This document shows positions 1-10,440 of a stretch of 64,000 nt of DNA, in pieces. The translations under genes were made by a program, and so were the position numbers. A model generated the notes under the pieces. The model was not told the origin of the DNA. It was given only the letters and a program-made list of their open reading frames with translations, and made no database searches. The DNA comes from Epiperipatus broadwayi (taxonomy: Eukaryota; Onychophora; Udeonychophora; Euonychophora; Peripatidae), in the NCBI GenBank assembly GCA_028023455.1, contig JAQFVV010006215.1, positions 62,001-126,000 of the forward strand, written 5' to 3'. Within the stretch, counting starts at the first letter, position 1, and each line of letters begins with the position of its first letter.

Positions 1-79
1 TCTAGTGATCATAAAATGCAAGCTAAGAGCAAGTTACGAAAATTATAACTTGTTTTGTTTATCATATATATATAGTCTT
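1..79 (+). repeat. Dispersed repeat, copy 1 (cut by window edge)
   Basis: This stretch is nearly identical to 37460-37540, sharing the run CTAGTGATCATAAAATGCAA and the sequence that follows it. Family unknown. The copy probably starts upstream of the window. Confidence 0.7.
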
Positions 80-164
80 TTTCTGAAAGATTTTATTTGT
101 TTATTTGAATGAGAATAATATTTAACAGAAGATCCACACATCCACAAATATATTAATATTTTTT

Positions 165-331
165 TTTGCTGAAGATTTATGATGATGGTATTTTAATTTA
201 TATATTGAACTATTTTCATTAAGTAATATAAAGTACTCAATGTGTTTTTCTGAAGATTTGTAATTATGGTATTTTAGTTGTATTTATATATTAGACTCTT
301 TTTATCATCTAATATAAAAATTGAATGTCTT
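165..331. repeat. Degenerate tandem repeat, about 80 bp unit, two units
   Basis: Units at about 165-248 and 249-331 both run from CTGAAGATTTRT through a TATTTTA/TTATATATT core to a TTTTTATCAT-like end. A weaker third unit may lie at 87-164. The array sits just past the 3' end of the minus-strand Penelope-like element and may belong to its tail. Confidence 0.5.
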
Positions 332-454
332 AGAAAAATTTAGCTTTATTTAAATATTCCAAATGCATTCATTCAGCTGTCAGTAATAGCTCACAAGTCA
401 GTATTGCATAATATTTCATGAGATATTATTTTCATCCCTTCTTCAGGTGTTGCT

Positions 455-560
455 GGCCTGACCAGTGATAGTATTGGCATGAGAATTGAACCTGCACTAT
501 TAGATTCTTAAATATTGAATTTTAGGGTAAAGCTTTAACCAACTGAGCCACCCTGTCAAG
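455..560 (-). promoter_or_regulatory. tRNA-like segment with Pol III A/B boxes in the PLE 3' tail
   Basis: On the minus strand, TGGCTCAGTTGG (about 538-551) fits the Pol III A-box consensus and GCAGGTTCAATTCTC (481-495) fits the B-box. The spacing is about 45 bp, as in tRNA genes. The same segment lies at the same place in PLE copy 2 (19408-19475). It could be part of the PLE or a SINE that moves with its tail. Confidence 0.5.
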
Positions 561-589
561 GGCAACAGTTAATAAAAATTTCATACATT

Positions 590-1870
590 TATCTATGAGA
601 TTCCTCCCAATTTCTACATCTTTTCCTAAGAGCAAAGTTGATTAGTGTTTTCCATGGTTGACTTATGGGGTTATTCACTATTGTGATGTGAGCAATTTCT
701 TTAAATGACATTCTTTGTACCTTTTCTTTATCCAATATTTTCCCAATTGAATATATGTTCATTTGTACATACATGGTCTGCTATTTTAGACATATCTGTT
801 TTCTCTCTTCTTATCATCAGTTCATGCTCTTGAAATTACTTTTCAATGGAACAAATTGTTTCACCAATATATGTTCCTCCACATTCACACGGCATTTCAT
901 AGATGCAGTTTATTTTAGCATTTCAAGTTTAGGCTTTGTAGATGTCAAAATTCCTCTTAGTGTGATATGTCATGTTATACTGATTGTAGATTTTCATTAA
1001 TTTGTCTGTTATTTTTGGTATATATGGATACACTACTGTATTAATAATTGTTTTTTTTCTTTTCATGGTTTTCTTAATACCAGCTGATGGATGAACATTT
1101 TTCATAAGATTTTGTTCTATATAGATTCTTTCTTTTTTAAAATCACTGTATTTGGAATAAATTTCTATTGCACTATTCCATAGTAATAATGTTTTGTGTG
1201 TCTAGTGTGATTGGACATATATGCTAAGTATTTTCCTCTGTGTGGTTCTTCTGTGAACTGTAGTTTGACTTTGCCATGAGAGAGTCTTGTCACAAGAACT
1301 TCTAAGAAAGTCCATTTTTATTCTTGTTCTGGTTCTATTGTTAATTTAATTGAAGGGAATATGTTGTTGATATGTTTCCAGAAAGTATGTAGTACTGCTC
1401 CACCATGTGGCCATACAATTAACAACATAGTGAAGCCAAACTTTAGGTGGATATGGGGTAGTCTTTATGTTCTTTCACGTAAATATTGCTGATCAGGGGT
1501 GACAATGGTGAGTCCATAGCCATTCTTTGATATTATTGGATGTATTCTGTGTTATATTTGATAGTAGGTTGTTGTTATGCAGAGTGTTAACAGTTCCATT
1601 ATATTATCAATAGGAAGAGTTTTTCAGGTTTGTAAACTATTATCACCATTTAATCTTTTTTCTTACAATACACAATGCATCTTCTCATGGTTCATTATTG
1701 GATAAATTTTCCACATCAGAACTTACTAGCATGTCAGTTCTTTCAATTTTCATGTTCCTGATCAATTCTAAGAAGTGTCTAAAATCCCTGGCAATGGAGT
1801 CCAATATACAAATACAACATATTATTTCATTAATTACTATATGCTTATAAAAATATGGCCATTTTAACAT
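590..1870 (-). pseudogene. Penelope-like RT with GIY-YIG endonuclease, broken
   Basis: Reading the minus strand from 1870, the segment FLELIRNMKIERTDMLVSSD corresponds to the PLE RT motif normally read as VSFDVVSLFTNVP. At about 1530 comes MDSPLSPLISNIYVKEH, the GSPVSPxxANLYM block. Where YVDD is expected (about 1430) the frame reads WLHYVVN, so the catalytic aspartates are lost, and it then shifts to VWPHGG. Further on come FLEVLVTRLSHGKVK and, near 890, YEMPCECGGTYIGE, a GIY-YIG nuclease core with the CxC motif of animal PLEs. Stops and frameshifts separate the blocks. It would have copied its RNA at a nicked target. Inactive as it stands. Confidence 0.85.
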
Positions 1871-2054
1871 CTGGAAAAAAAAAGCAAAGATTTGAGATAA
1901 AGATTAGGAATAAAAATTAGACAAAGATTGAAGACAGAATCATTGTGTTTGCAATTAAAGTATAAAAAATGGTTGCAAAACCACAAGAAATTAAAAAAAT
2001 AAATAAATAGAGAAAAATCAAAAAAAGATAAAAATAGAAAAAAAAAAAAAGAGA

Positions 2055-2175
2055 ACTCTGCTTTTAAAAGACTAGTAAGATGGGAAAGTGAAATTCTATG
2101 TGGCATGAGATAAGATCAAATAGAGTAATTGCTCAGGAGGTTATGTGACATTAAGCACTAAAAGTGACAGGTCAA
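2055..2175 (+). repeat. Dispersed repeat shared with 30295-30440, copy 1
   Basis: Both copies run from CTGCTTTTAAA through an A-rich stretch to a GCTYRGGAGGTYATGT-like core and an AAGTGRCWGGT motif. The second copy lies immediately 5' of an RTE 3' end, so a SINE with an RTE tail is possible. This copy has no such tail. Confidence 0.5.
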
Positions 2176-3231
2176 GCTTCAATCTAGAAAATTAGTTTTC
2201 ATGTCCATTAATCTATCATTCTATTAAAATGTAAAGGCAAGATACAAGGTATAATCAGAAAATGAGAAAGATTATACTTAACTCAAGTTTTTCAACTGTA
2301 AACCTTGGTGTGACAAATTTGTACTTTGATGACATTTTATTTATATAATCATTTGTATTTTTTTAGTAATGAAATTGTTTACAATTTCATAAATAGTACA
2401 CACATGTAATAAGCTCAGAGGGTATTGCTATGCCATGATCTGCTATTATTTTTATAGTGTTAGGCACGCTGCAGATGTCTTTGTTGTAATGTTGCATTAA
2501 TAATTTATGAAGAATATTTTTACACCAATTTCTAGAAAAATGCATTCTAAGTCTTAACCTTGATCTGGTGATATATCTTGTGGGTTTCTCATGTGACAGA
2601 TCTTTTTAATATAAGCATCATATTTTTATTTAGATCCATTAATGTGCTCTTTTCATTGTTGATCATGGTAATATTTCATGGATTGTACCAGTGTTTATGG
2701 ATAGTATCTGGAGTGGTCTCCTTTATTACACTTGTGCCATAATCTTGCATTATATATTCATTCTGTGTCATCACTTTTTATCCTATAAACAGTAGTAGTT
2801 AAATCAGCTTTTACAATATATATATATGTGTGTGTTTTATATTCTGCATTATTGGCAGAATTTGTTAACTTAGGATCCTTGATTTTGGACTCATCTTTTT
2901 CGATTTGAAAACAATACTCCATTATAAATGGCAAAAAATAAAGAAAGCTTAAAATTATTATTGTATAGTACTATATAAAATAAATAAATATTGTTCAAAA
3001 AGGAATATTAATTTAAAAAAAAAAATGTTTATTTTTGTCTATAAAAATGTTGCTTCTTCATTTATTTTGTGAAGCTTTCATAGTTAATTGATGAAACAAT
3101 GGCATATAATTCATACAGAATACAGACAGAAAGATTACAGATTTTAGTTTACAACTTAAATATATAAAAATTGTTATATTATTTCTAATCCACGTTCTTT
3201 TCCATATCAGATTGACAGACTTCTTTATTTC
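2176..3231. other. AT-rich stretch, no gene recognised
   Basis: No open frame or known motif. On the minus strand at about 2430-2600 short coding-like stretches can be read across stops, which may be a very old element, but no family is recognisable. A TATATATATGTGTGTG run lies near 2820-2834. Confidence 0.5.
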
Positions 3232-3244
3232 ATTTATTTATCTT

Positions 3245-3789
3245 CATCACAAGATCACCATCTCTTATGCTAGCACACAACTTATTAAACAGGCAAAGCT
3301 CTCCATACAATAGTGCCACCCTGTGCCAATCAGAGTAATCAATGGATGTCAGAATTATGGCCTAGCATAAGAGATGGTGATCATGTGATGTTTAGTGGTT
3401 TAACACCAATCTTGCTTAATAGGATAGTGATGGCTATGGTTGTTAAAGAGCCAAAGACAAGTGCTGAACTGAGTTCAGACCCATATGACTATATAAGCTA
3501 TTGATCTTAGATTGAAAATATTACTGTGTTTTCAATTTCATTCTCATAGTTTTGTAGTTAAGTAGAGATAAAAGGTGGCTGTTGGAGGGTTGCATTAGAT
3601 CCTAAGATCTAGGTGCAGTGCTCTTAGACTCAAGGCTCCTCACTGATGAAGATCACAAACCAGAAACTAGTCTGGGATATTGGATGAGTAGGCACTAGAT
3701 GGGGATTTTATGCACAAGTGTTCTGGCATCCATTGATTAATCTGGTTGGCACAGGGTGGCACTACTGTATGGAGAGTTTTGCCTGTTTA
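3245..3789 (+). mobile_element. Foldback element, family FB, long copy
   Basis: The outer parts are inverted: CAGGCAAAGCTCTCCATAC near 3291 on the left and GTATGGAGAGTTTTGCCTG near 3767 on the right. The inner part holds family sequence including CACTGATGAAGATCACAA and GGATATTGGATGAGTAGGCA. It is flanked by ATTTATTTATCTT (3232-3244) and ATTTATTCATCTT (3790-3802), a 12/13 match that looks like a target site duplication. No protein coding is evident. Confidence 0.75.
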
Positions 3790-3794
3790 ATTTA

Positions 3795-3928
3795 TTCATC
3801 TTACATGTGGTTTCTATCTAGGACGTTTATAGTCTGTGGTATCTAGGTTAAGGTTTCAATTATCCATCGATTATAATCTCTTCTAGAAATATGCTTGTTC
3901 TAACCACCCCATTTCAATCAATTTTTTT
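3795..3928 (-). mobile_element. RTE LINE fragment, inverted
   Basis: The minus strand matches the C-terminal coding region of the RTE copy at 49740-49870 (the region encoding KWSWAGHIARRDDNRW to RPRKRLHVRW). It abuts a plus-strand RTE fragment at 3940-4245, giving an inverted junction as produced by twin priming or by two insertions. Confidence 0.7.
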
Positions 3929-3939
3929 CAAGGATGTTA

Positions 3940-4245
3940 AATGTTACTCATTTGTTTTTTTCATTGAAATATTGAAAGAAAAAACTTATGTGTTTGAAAA
4001 GAAATGTTTTTAATAGATATATTCTATCAGCTTTTGTTTTTGGATCTGAAACTTGGATGCTTAATAGAAGAACAATACAGACTTCAGACAACTCAACAAC
4101 ATAAAGAGAAATGTACATTAGGAATATTAAGAATATATATATAAGGAAAATAAAAAGAATTATATGAAGTAGAAAGACGTTTTGCAATGTAAAAGCTGTA
4201 AGAAAAGAATTTAAAATGCAATCCATGGATCACATGTGCCTATTG
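3940..4245 (+). mobile_element. RTE LINE fragment
   Basis: The plus strand gives CLKRNVFNRYI and, after a gap, FGSETWMLNRRTIQ, matching CLKKVFNKCI and FETWTLNRRAIL of the RTE copy at 49530-49620. It fades out near the AATCCATGGATC at 4220. Truncated at both ends. Confidence 0.7.
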
Positions 4246-4574
4246 GAAATATTTCATGCTTCTCGACATTGTTTTAGTTTGATATATATATTTTAGGCTT
4301 CCGATTTGGAAAATATAATTTGTTAAACTGTCCATTAAAATAGTAACTGTATTTGTTATTAATAAAAAAATTCTATACAATCAGATAAATATTTTTTATT
4401 ATTAATATAATTAGCAAAAATTTTTATTCATTAACTATTATTAATTTTAAACTTTTTAAATTGCTTTGTTTGAATAAAGTTAATTTAACGGATAATGATT
4501 ACGTATTAGATCGACTTCGATATCATTTCAATATTCATGTGAAAAAATGTAGATGTCGCTATGTCTCATAGAAT

Positions 4575-5090
4575 TTTTTTTTTTTTTATTGCATGTCTCA
4601 TAGAAATAAACAGAATATTAGGCGCGAGTTAATATATGATAATAATAAGGAAAGTAGTTTATTGTTTAAGGCTCGAACGGCATTTTTAACCACAAGAGAA
4701 CATACATGTAAATGGAAAAATATGGTTGATTTAGTCTGTAAATTATGTAAGGAAGGAATAGAAAATATTAGGCGTCTGTTAATTGAATGTAAATGCTTGA
4801 AAACAGAAAGGGCACATATAATGAAGTTATGGAAGAATAAATATGAAAAAAGTGATTATACAGGAAAGTGGATTATTTGTTTTTATGTTGGGTTTGGGAA
4901 AAGATATGGGGGATATAGATATAAAGGCCATAGAGTTGACAAAGATTATGTTGTGGAAATGGGATAGGAAAACTTAGACTGGGGAATGGAAAATAAAGTG
5001 GCTAATATGTTTCTCTGGGCATAATTGCTGAGAGATTCTTGACTTCGTTTAAGGAGAAGTTATAGTACATCACATCACGTTACTTTGATC
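4575..5090 (+). mobile_element. LINE family X, 5'-truncated 3' fragment
   Basis: Matches 51730-52245, ending in the family's characteristic AGTACATCACATCAC 3' terminus (about 5066-5082). It contains an open frame (4593-4967) described separately. Short TCA-rich 3' ends without long poly(A) are typical of several LINE clades. Confidence 0.8.
4593..4967 (+). pseudogene. LINE family X C-terminal zinc-knuckle region, truncated
   Basis: About 124 codons. It contains LLFKARTAFLTTREHTC followed by CKLCKEGIENIRRLLIEC, a CxxC...H/R...C arrangement like the zf-RVT motif at the C-terminus of many LINE proteins; here the usual His is Arg. The homologous copy at 51800-51970 has IRHLLIEC but lacks the first two Cys. 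Only the end of the protein is present, so no RT activity is encoded. A 5'-truncated retrotransposon end, not a host gene. Confidence 0.75.
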
Positions 5091-5319
5091 CGTATTATTA
5101 AATTTCAATTTACTTAACAGAGAATCTGTACAACAATTTCACCACGATTATTTTATGTTTTATTTCTTATGATAAGTATTTGTGCAATGTTATAAAATAT
5201 CTATATTTTTAAATGTGGTTTCAATTTAAATAATTATAATTTTTATAAAGTAAATTATAAATTTCTTACGATTAACAAAAAGAGGAAAATAAATTCAAGA
5301 AATTTCAATGTCGAAAGGT

Positions 5320-6830
5320 GAAAAAAGTACATAAATTAAAGATAAAGCAATTTGTCCTATTTGTTGAAGAAGTATTTCCCTATTTTTTTTTTTTTTAAAA
5401 AAGAATCATTTTGATAAAAAAACAAAAAAACATTTAAATTACATCTTTGATTTAACAACTGTGTAAACAATAAAAGATAAATTAATTGCAAAAATTTATT
5501 AATAGAAAAGTTTTTATTAAACAAAATTCTGAAAACGAAGCTCTTGTAAAAACAAATTTGTTATTATTCAAAAGATCGCCAAAGCAAACAATCCATTTGC
5601 AGATAGTGAATTTATAAAAGAAAGTTTGATGTAAGACGACTTTTATGTTCAAATTAACAAAATGAATTCAAAATCGTTAGTTTAAATCAAAAGACCCTCA
5701 TCCATGGGTTGAAATCATTAATGAGAATTTGAAGTGAATTAATAACCAATCCGCAAGATAAATTAACATGATATTTCATTGCATTTAATGGAAATACTTA
5801 AAACTATATATAACTTAAGTACTATATTTGCAAAAGCAAATTCTGAAATTATTAGAGAAATTTTAGCACTAGAATTTATGAAGTCACAAACAAATGGATT
5901 TAATATGTTTGAAAAAAAAAAAAGTTTGTTTGGAAAAGTATAAGGCATTATTTATTTAACAAATGCATGAATATAACAACAGGGTTTGGCCAATCAATTT
6001 TGGTACCTGAAACGACAAAACTAATTTGCTGCAAAAAAAGATGAATGTAAATAAGAATAAATCTATTTATTAAATATACACATTTTTTTTTATTTACACA
6101 AATACATATTAAAAACACCACTCAAATTTAAACCATACTAATCAACAATATAATTATCTTTGTAACTATGACATGATCACTATTTTAACCAATTGAGGGC
6201 AAGTGTTATCTTACCAAAACATCAGTAATTATTATTTAATTTTTAAAATTTTATTTTATTAAACTAGGTTGTTCCTGAAAATGCAATATATAAAATACTG
6301 AATGTCTCATTTTTGGCGTATTTCAGTTTGTAACTTGAAACAGTTGCTTCATCCCTCACCTATGGGACCAACCTGCATAACAACTAATGGAGTTCCGAAT
6401 ATGAGAGATGTGAAAATTGGATTGTTAATAAAAAAAGTCAAGATGTTTATAAACAATTTCCTGCATATGTTTCTGATTCATCAGCAATTATTATGCAAAA
6501 GGATTTTATAATCATATTACAAACAACAATAGTCAATATTGTTTATTATGTACAACTGATCCAGTAATGATTTATTACATTTCCAAAAGAGTTGGATATA
6601 AATTTGGGGAATGTTTCTAAAAGATATTGGGAATTAAAATAATCAAGCATATTTTTATTTGAAGAAATGAAGCAGTGGGATGATTTTCCAGGTTTAACTG
6701 ACATTGAATGGAATGTAACTTTATAACTTGACATAATTAATCCTCTAAACAGTTTAAATTTGGAATTACAAATCAAAAACCAATCTAACCATGATATGAA
6801 CTTGAACACTTTTTATATAAATTTGGTTAT
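5320..6830 (+). pseudogene. hAT-type transposase remnant, ZBED/SCAND3-like
   Basis: Four blocks appear in order on the plus strand. First, about 5340-5430 is a broken N-terminal region with an ICPIC-like pair. Second, 5573-5632 reads IAKANNPFADSEFIKESLM, matching the IAKxxKPFxxxEFIKxC segment of ZBED5/SCAND3 proteins. Third, 6370-6430 reads CITTNGVPNMRDVKIGLL, the TTDGAPxMxGxxxGLL block around a catalytic Asp, here Asn. Fourth, 6655-6830 reads EEMKQWDDFPGL and later DIINPLNSLNLELQ, the LNxLNxxLQG block. Many stops and frameshifts intervene. The protein would have cut and pasted a hAT transposon. The family match is from memory of conserved blocks. Confidence 0.7.
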
Positions 6831-6966
6831 TTATTGAATAAATAATTAAAAGTATATACCAAAAACTAGTTTTGATATATGTATAGAAACTCACAATACT
6901 ATATAATGAGCTTATTATATGTTTCAATGATTTTAGAAAAATAGAATAACTGTGATCAATTAAACA

Positions 6967-6976
6967 CCCCCCCCCC
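6967..6976 (+). repeat. C10 homopolymer
   Basis: Ten consecutive C in a very AT-rich context. A longer C13 run lies at 9334-9346 inside a tRNA-like SINE. Confidence 0.9.
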
Positions 6977-7039
6977 TTGATGATTCTGAATAAACAATAT
7001 AATGAATTCCATAAAAATAATTAGTTACTATTTCTTAAT

Positions 7040-7345
7040 ATTCAAATACAAGTACATTTCATATACTTGAAGTTTAGATGTAATTATAGAGGGTTTGAAC
7101 ATGGATTTATATATATATATCTGGAAGATGATGATCTTGAGGAACTGATGAGTGCTGATTCAGTATGAAATATGTATATTGGGATCATTTATCTTTTTCA
7201 CATGTGTGTGGTCATGTGTATCAGTTGTATGAGATAGAATGGATAGCTGAAAGGAGCTTGAAAATCTGTGTTCAAATCCCCTATAATTACTATTTCTTAA
7301 ATGTGGTGGGTCATGTGAAAGTCTGTGCTCATATACCCTATATAT
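7040..7345 (+). repeat. Palindromic repeat family P, copy
   Basis: The right part carries the family core: TGATGAGTGCTG, CATGTGTGTGGTCATGTGTA, GTGTTCAAATCCCCTATA (a B-box-like TTCAAATCC). The left edge (about 7075-7107) has ATTATAGAGGGTTTGAACAT, an inverted copy of the right end, so this copy has short terminal inverted repeats. Confidence 0.6.
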
Positions 7346-8100
7346 TAAATAATAATATGATTACATTTTTTTTTTCTCTTCTTAATTATTACTGGAATAA
7401 AAAACATGTTGCATAATATTTAAAGAACAATTCGGCTCTTTCCTGTAAAAATGTAATGAACCTTGCTGTAAAGAGTGGATTGCAGTTATGCAAAATTTTG
7501 TAAAAAATAATGCAAATAGTAATTATTTTTGAACAATTATACCCATAGTTTCAATTTATTTTGTTTTTATCAGGGCAAACACTCATTTCAATTCAACCTG
7601 ATTGTAATTATTTGCCACATCTTTCATTATACATGCACTTTGTGAACACCTTTTATTCATCCAAAGACACCAATATTTGAATCTTCATGTCTGCATTGAT
7701 AGTTTGATATTTTTTCATTACATCATTCTCATAGTTGTTTTCCATAATCTTTTCAATAATAAATGAGTAAAAAAAACATTTTTTTTTTTTTTTACTTTGA
7801 AATTTAACAATTGGTAGACCTAATGCATTAGATAGTCCCAAATTTTTCTGACAAGTTCTTTATTTGGGGTTTAAAAAAAAATCTGCTTATGAACAATAAT
7901 TAATTTCGCATCTCTTTATTTCTGAGACTTATCTGAAAGTATGCATAAAACTTAATAGCAACAAATTAAATTTTATTAATAATTAAATTTCTAATTAACT
8001 GCAAGACATTTATTATTTATTTTTAAATATAAATATAAATTTCAAACGATGTAAGTTTTCTAAAAACCTTTCATATACAAGAATAAAATATGGCTTGTTG
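7346..8100. other. AT-rich stretch, no gene recognised
   Basis: T-rich and A-rich runs, with no convincing frame. Nothing to report beyond simple sequence. Confidence 0.4.
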
Positions 8101-8545
8101 ATGAATTTGAAAAGAATTGGGGAAGTGTGGAGGTGTTTATATCTATAAAGATATTATATATGGGACAGAGAAAGATGAATAACTCCGTGTATGTAAATTT
8201 TAAAAAATCAGATATATTAATCTTTAACTGAGATTTAAAGTTTATATCTGTGCTAGAGATAACTTCTAGTTTAAAAAATAATTAGTAATAATCATTAGTG
8301 TATTTATCTGAAATGGATGGCGCCAAAGTTGTGAGTGGAGGGAGTTTGACAATGGTAAATGAAAAAGTAACAATTTACTCTAGATAAATACTTTGCATGT
8401 AATAGAGATATATATGAGAGATGGTGACCTGGGCCAACTGATGAGTGCTGGTTCAGCACGAAATGCATCTTGGGGGGCATTTGCCTTTTATTATATCTTT
8501 ATTTATATGAATTTGAAAAGAATTGGGGAAGTGTGGAGGTGTTTA
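8101..8545 (+). repeat. Exact 39 bp direct repeats flanking 367 bp
   Basis: A 39-bp sequence beginning ATGAATTTGAAAAGAATTGG occurs at 8101-8139 and again, without visible difference, at 8507-8545. The interval includes a family P fragment at 8404-8480. This is either a long target duplication or a recent local duplication. Confidence 0.8.
8404..8480 (+). repeat. Family P fragment
   Basis: Matches the middle of family P: GGCCAACTGATGAGTGCTGG then TTCAGCACGAAATGCAT. The 3' B-box end is missing. Confidence 0.6.
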
Positions 8546-8560
8546 TTATATCTATAATGA

Positions 8561-9237
8561 ATTTAAGCTTTAAAAATGAATTAATTTGAATAACTTGGGA
8601 TTTAGCCTTGGATATGAGATTTCTAAAATCCTAATAATTTTGGAAAAATATTAATATACAGATATAGGGATACAATCTGTTATAAAATGATATTTTCGGA
8701 TGAATGAAACATTTAAAAATTAATAACAGAAGTCAGATGATATTTTTTTTGTTATTTAAAAAAAGAAAAAAATTAAATTACTTTAATAATTACATTATTA
8801 AAACATTTGATATTACTTAGAAATTGATATAATGTGTAACACATTTATCTCTCTTCTCCCCGAAGAAAATATTTCATTAATCTTTTTTTTTTGCACTTTT
8901 AAATTTATATTAATATTAATCGTACTTGTAAATATTTATTTGCTGGATTAAATACTGCATATATTACTTTTCAAAACCTGTTATTGATTTCATTTTTATT
9001 TGTTTGTCTGTTTTTCTTTCTCTATAAATATTGTAATAAATAAATTTAAAAAAAAAAAGATTGTGTAAAGTAGCGACTCCTAAAGTTAGAAATTTTAAGT
9101 TATTTTTAAGTTTCACTAAATATACATTTTTAAAAAACGTTTATTAACTGTATTTACTTACAGCGCCATCTAAATTTGAAAGTTGAAATTATTTTTTCAA
9201 TACAATATTCACATAAATCATTTACATTTTAATAAAA
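8561..9237. other. AT-rich stretch, nothing recognised
   Basis: Low-complexity A- and T-rich sequence with no motif that I can support. Confidence 0.4.
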
Positions 9238-9430
9238 AGCCCCTCATGGGTGATAGCTAGCGCATTTGCCTGCCATGTCCCCAATCTTGAGTTCAAATCC
9301 ATTTATTTTTTCAGATCTTTAGCAGGTTTAGAGCCCCCCCCCCCCCGTAGTCAACTCGTAGCTAGTCTAGATAGATAACTATTAGTGGCGAGCAATTTGA
9401 TATTTAACCAATGTCGATGCATTATTTATA
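9238..9430 (+). repeat. tRNA-like SINE with A and B boxes
   Basis: TGGGTGATAGCTAGCG (9247-9262) resembles an A box and GAGTTCAAATCC (9289-9300) a B box, in tRNA-like spacing. The downstream body contains a C13 run and GTAGCTAGTCTAGATAG. The acceptor stem is not restored, so this is a SINE rather than a tRNA gene. No other copy in the window is obvious. Confidence 0.5.
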
Positions 9431-9804
9431 AAAACCATAAGCACTACTGGATGGGAAGTGTCACATTCTAAATTAGCTCCGAAAACCAAACACGCTTTTG
9501 TAATTAAAATATAGGATTTTTTTTTTTTTAGAATTAAACAATTTATTCTACGTTTTTGAGTAAAAATGAAAAACTTTATATATAACCGGGATTAACTGAA
9601 TAAATCTTTTTTTTTTTTTTTAAATGCTCTTTTAATTAAATAAATCTCAAGATGTCAAGGTATTATTTCTCCATTAGTATTTATTTACCATAGATCAAAA
9701 TAAAGAATATTGCGATATATTATCTAAATCATAAATAAACACAAAGGTAGAAAACATTTTGATTTCATCATTTCATTTAATAAAAAAAAAAGCAAAGCAA
9801 GATA

Positions 9805-10440
9805 TGGTGTATCTGAACTTAGTTCAATCGCATATGGCTATTTTAGTTAGATAGCTGGATTTGAAGACATGGATGTCAGAAAATTTCAGATTTTTTACTT
9901 AATAGGTAACTATTAGATAAATGCCATGACTTAACCTAGTATTTTTAAATCTAATATGTGAATGTCCTAGCACCTCACTGATGACAACCAGAGCTAGAAA
10001 CTGGTGTGAGGATAGGAATATTCAGAAAAGCTTGTTAAGAGCTATTAGCATATTAGCACACTCATATAACATTTGTAGTACAAACTTATTAAATTAAGTC
10101 ACATGATATATGACTTGATTTTCTTGCAATTATTGTTTTGCTCTTGAGGCTTTGGCGATTTTATATTATTGAAGCTATTAATATATGGTGGATCTGAATT
10201 TAGCTTAGTTCCATTTGGCTATTTAAGTTAGATAGCTGGATTTGAAGACATATGGTTGTCCGAAAATTGCAGATTTTCTACTTAATAGGTAACTATTAGA
10301 TAAATGCTGGGACTTGACCTGATATTTTTAAATCTAATATCTGAATGTCCTAGTGCCTCATTGATGACAGTCTGAGTTAAAACCTAATCTGAGGATATGG
10401 ATATTCAGAAAAGCTTGTTAAGAGCTAACTCCTCGATGTT
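9805..10440 (+). repeat. Tandem repeat family T, two units
   Basis: Two direct units of about 380 bp: 9805-10185 and 10186-10440 (second incomplete). Shared blocks are TAGCTGGATTTGAAGACAT, AATAGGTAACTATTAGATAA, TCTGAATGTCCTAGTGCCTC and CAGAAAAGCTTGTTAAGAGC. Related arrays lie at 45858-46520, with single fragments at 16056-16165 (minus) and 56231-56442. Partial tandem organisation resembles that of Penelope elements, but no coding link was found. Confidence 0.75.

Larger units (their letters stand above)
280..1875 (-). mobile_element. Penelope-like element, decayed copy 1
   Basis: A minus-strand element holding reverse transcriptase and GIY-YIG remnants (about 590-1870) and a non-coding 3' tail (about 280-590). 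The tail aligns with the tail of the plus-strand copy ending near 19670: both contain a tRNA-like segment, a GGCCAGCAACACCTGAA motif, and a final stretch around CATTTGGAATATTTAAA. The 5' end is not defined; upstream sequence (1876-2050) is A-rich and unrecognised. RT plus GIY-YIG is diagnostic of PLEs; the clade is not assigned. Confidence 0.85.
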
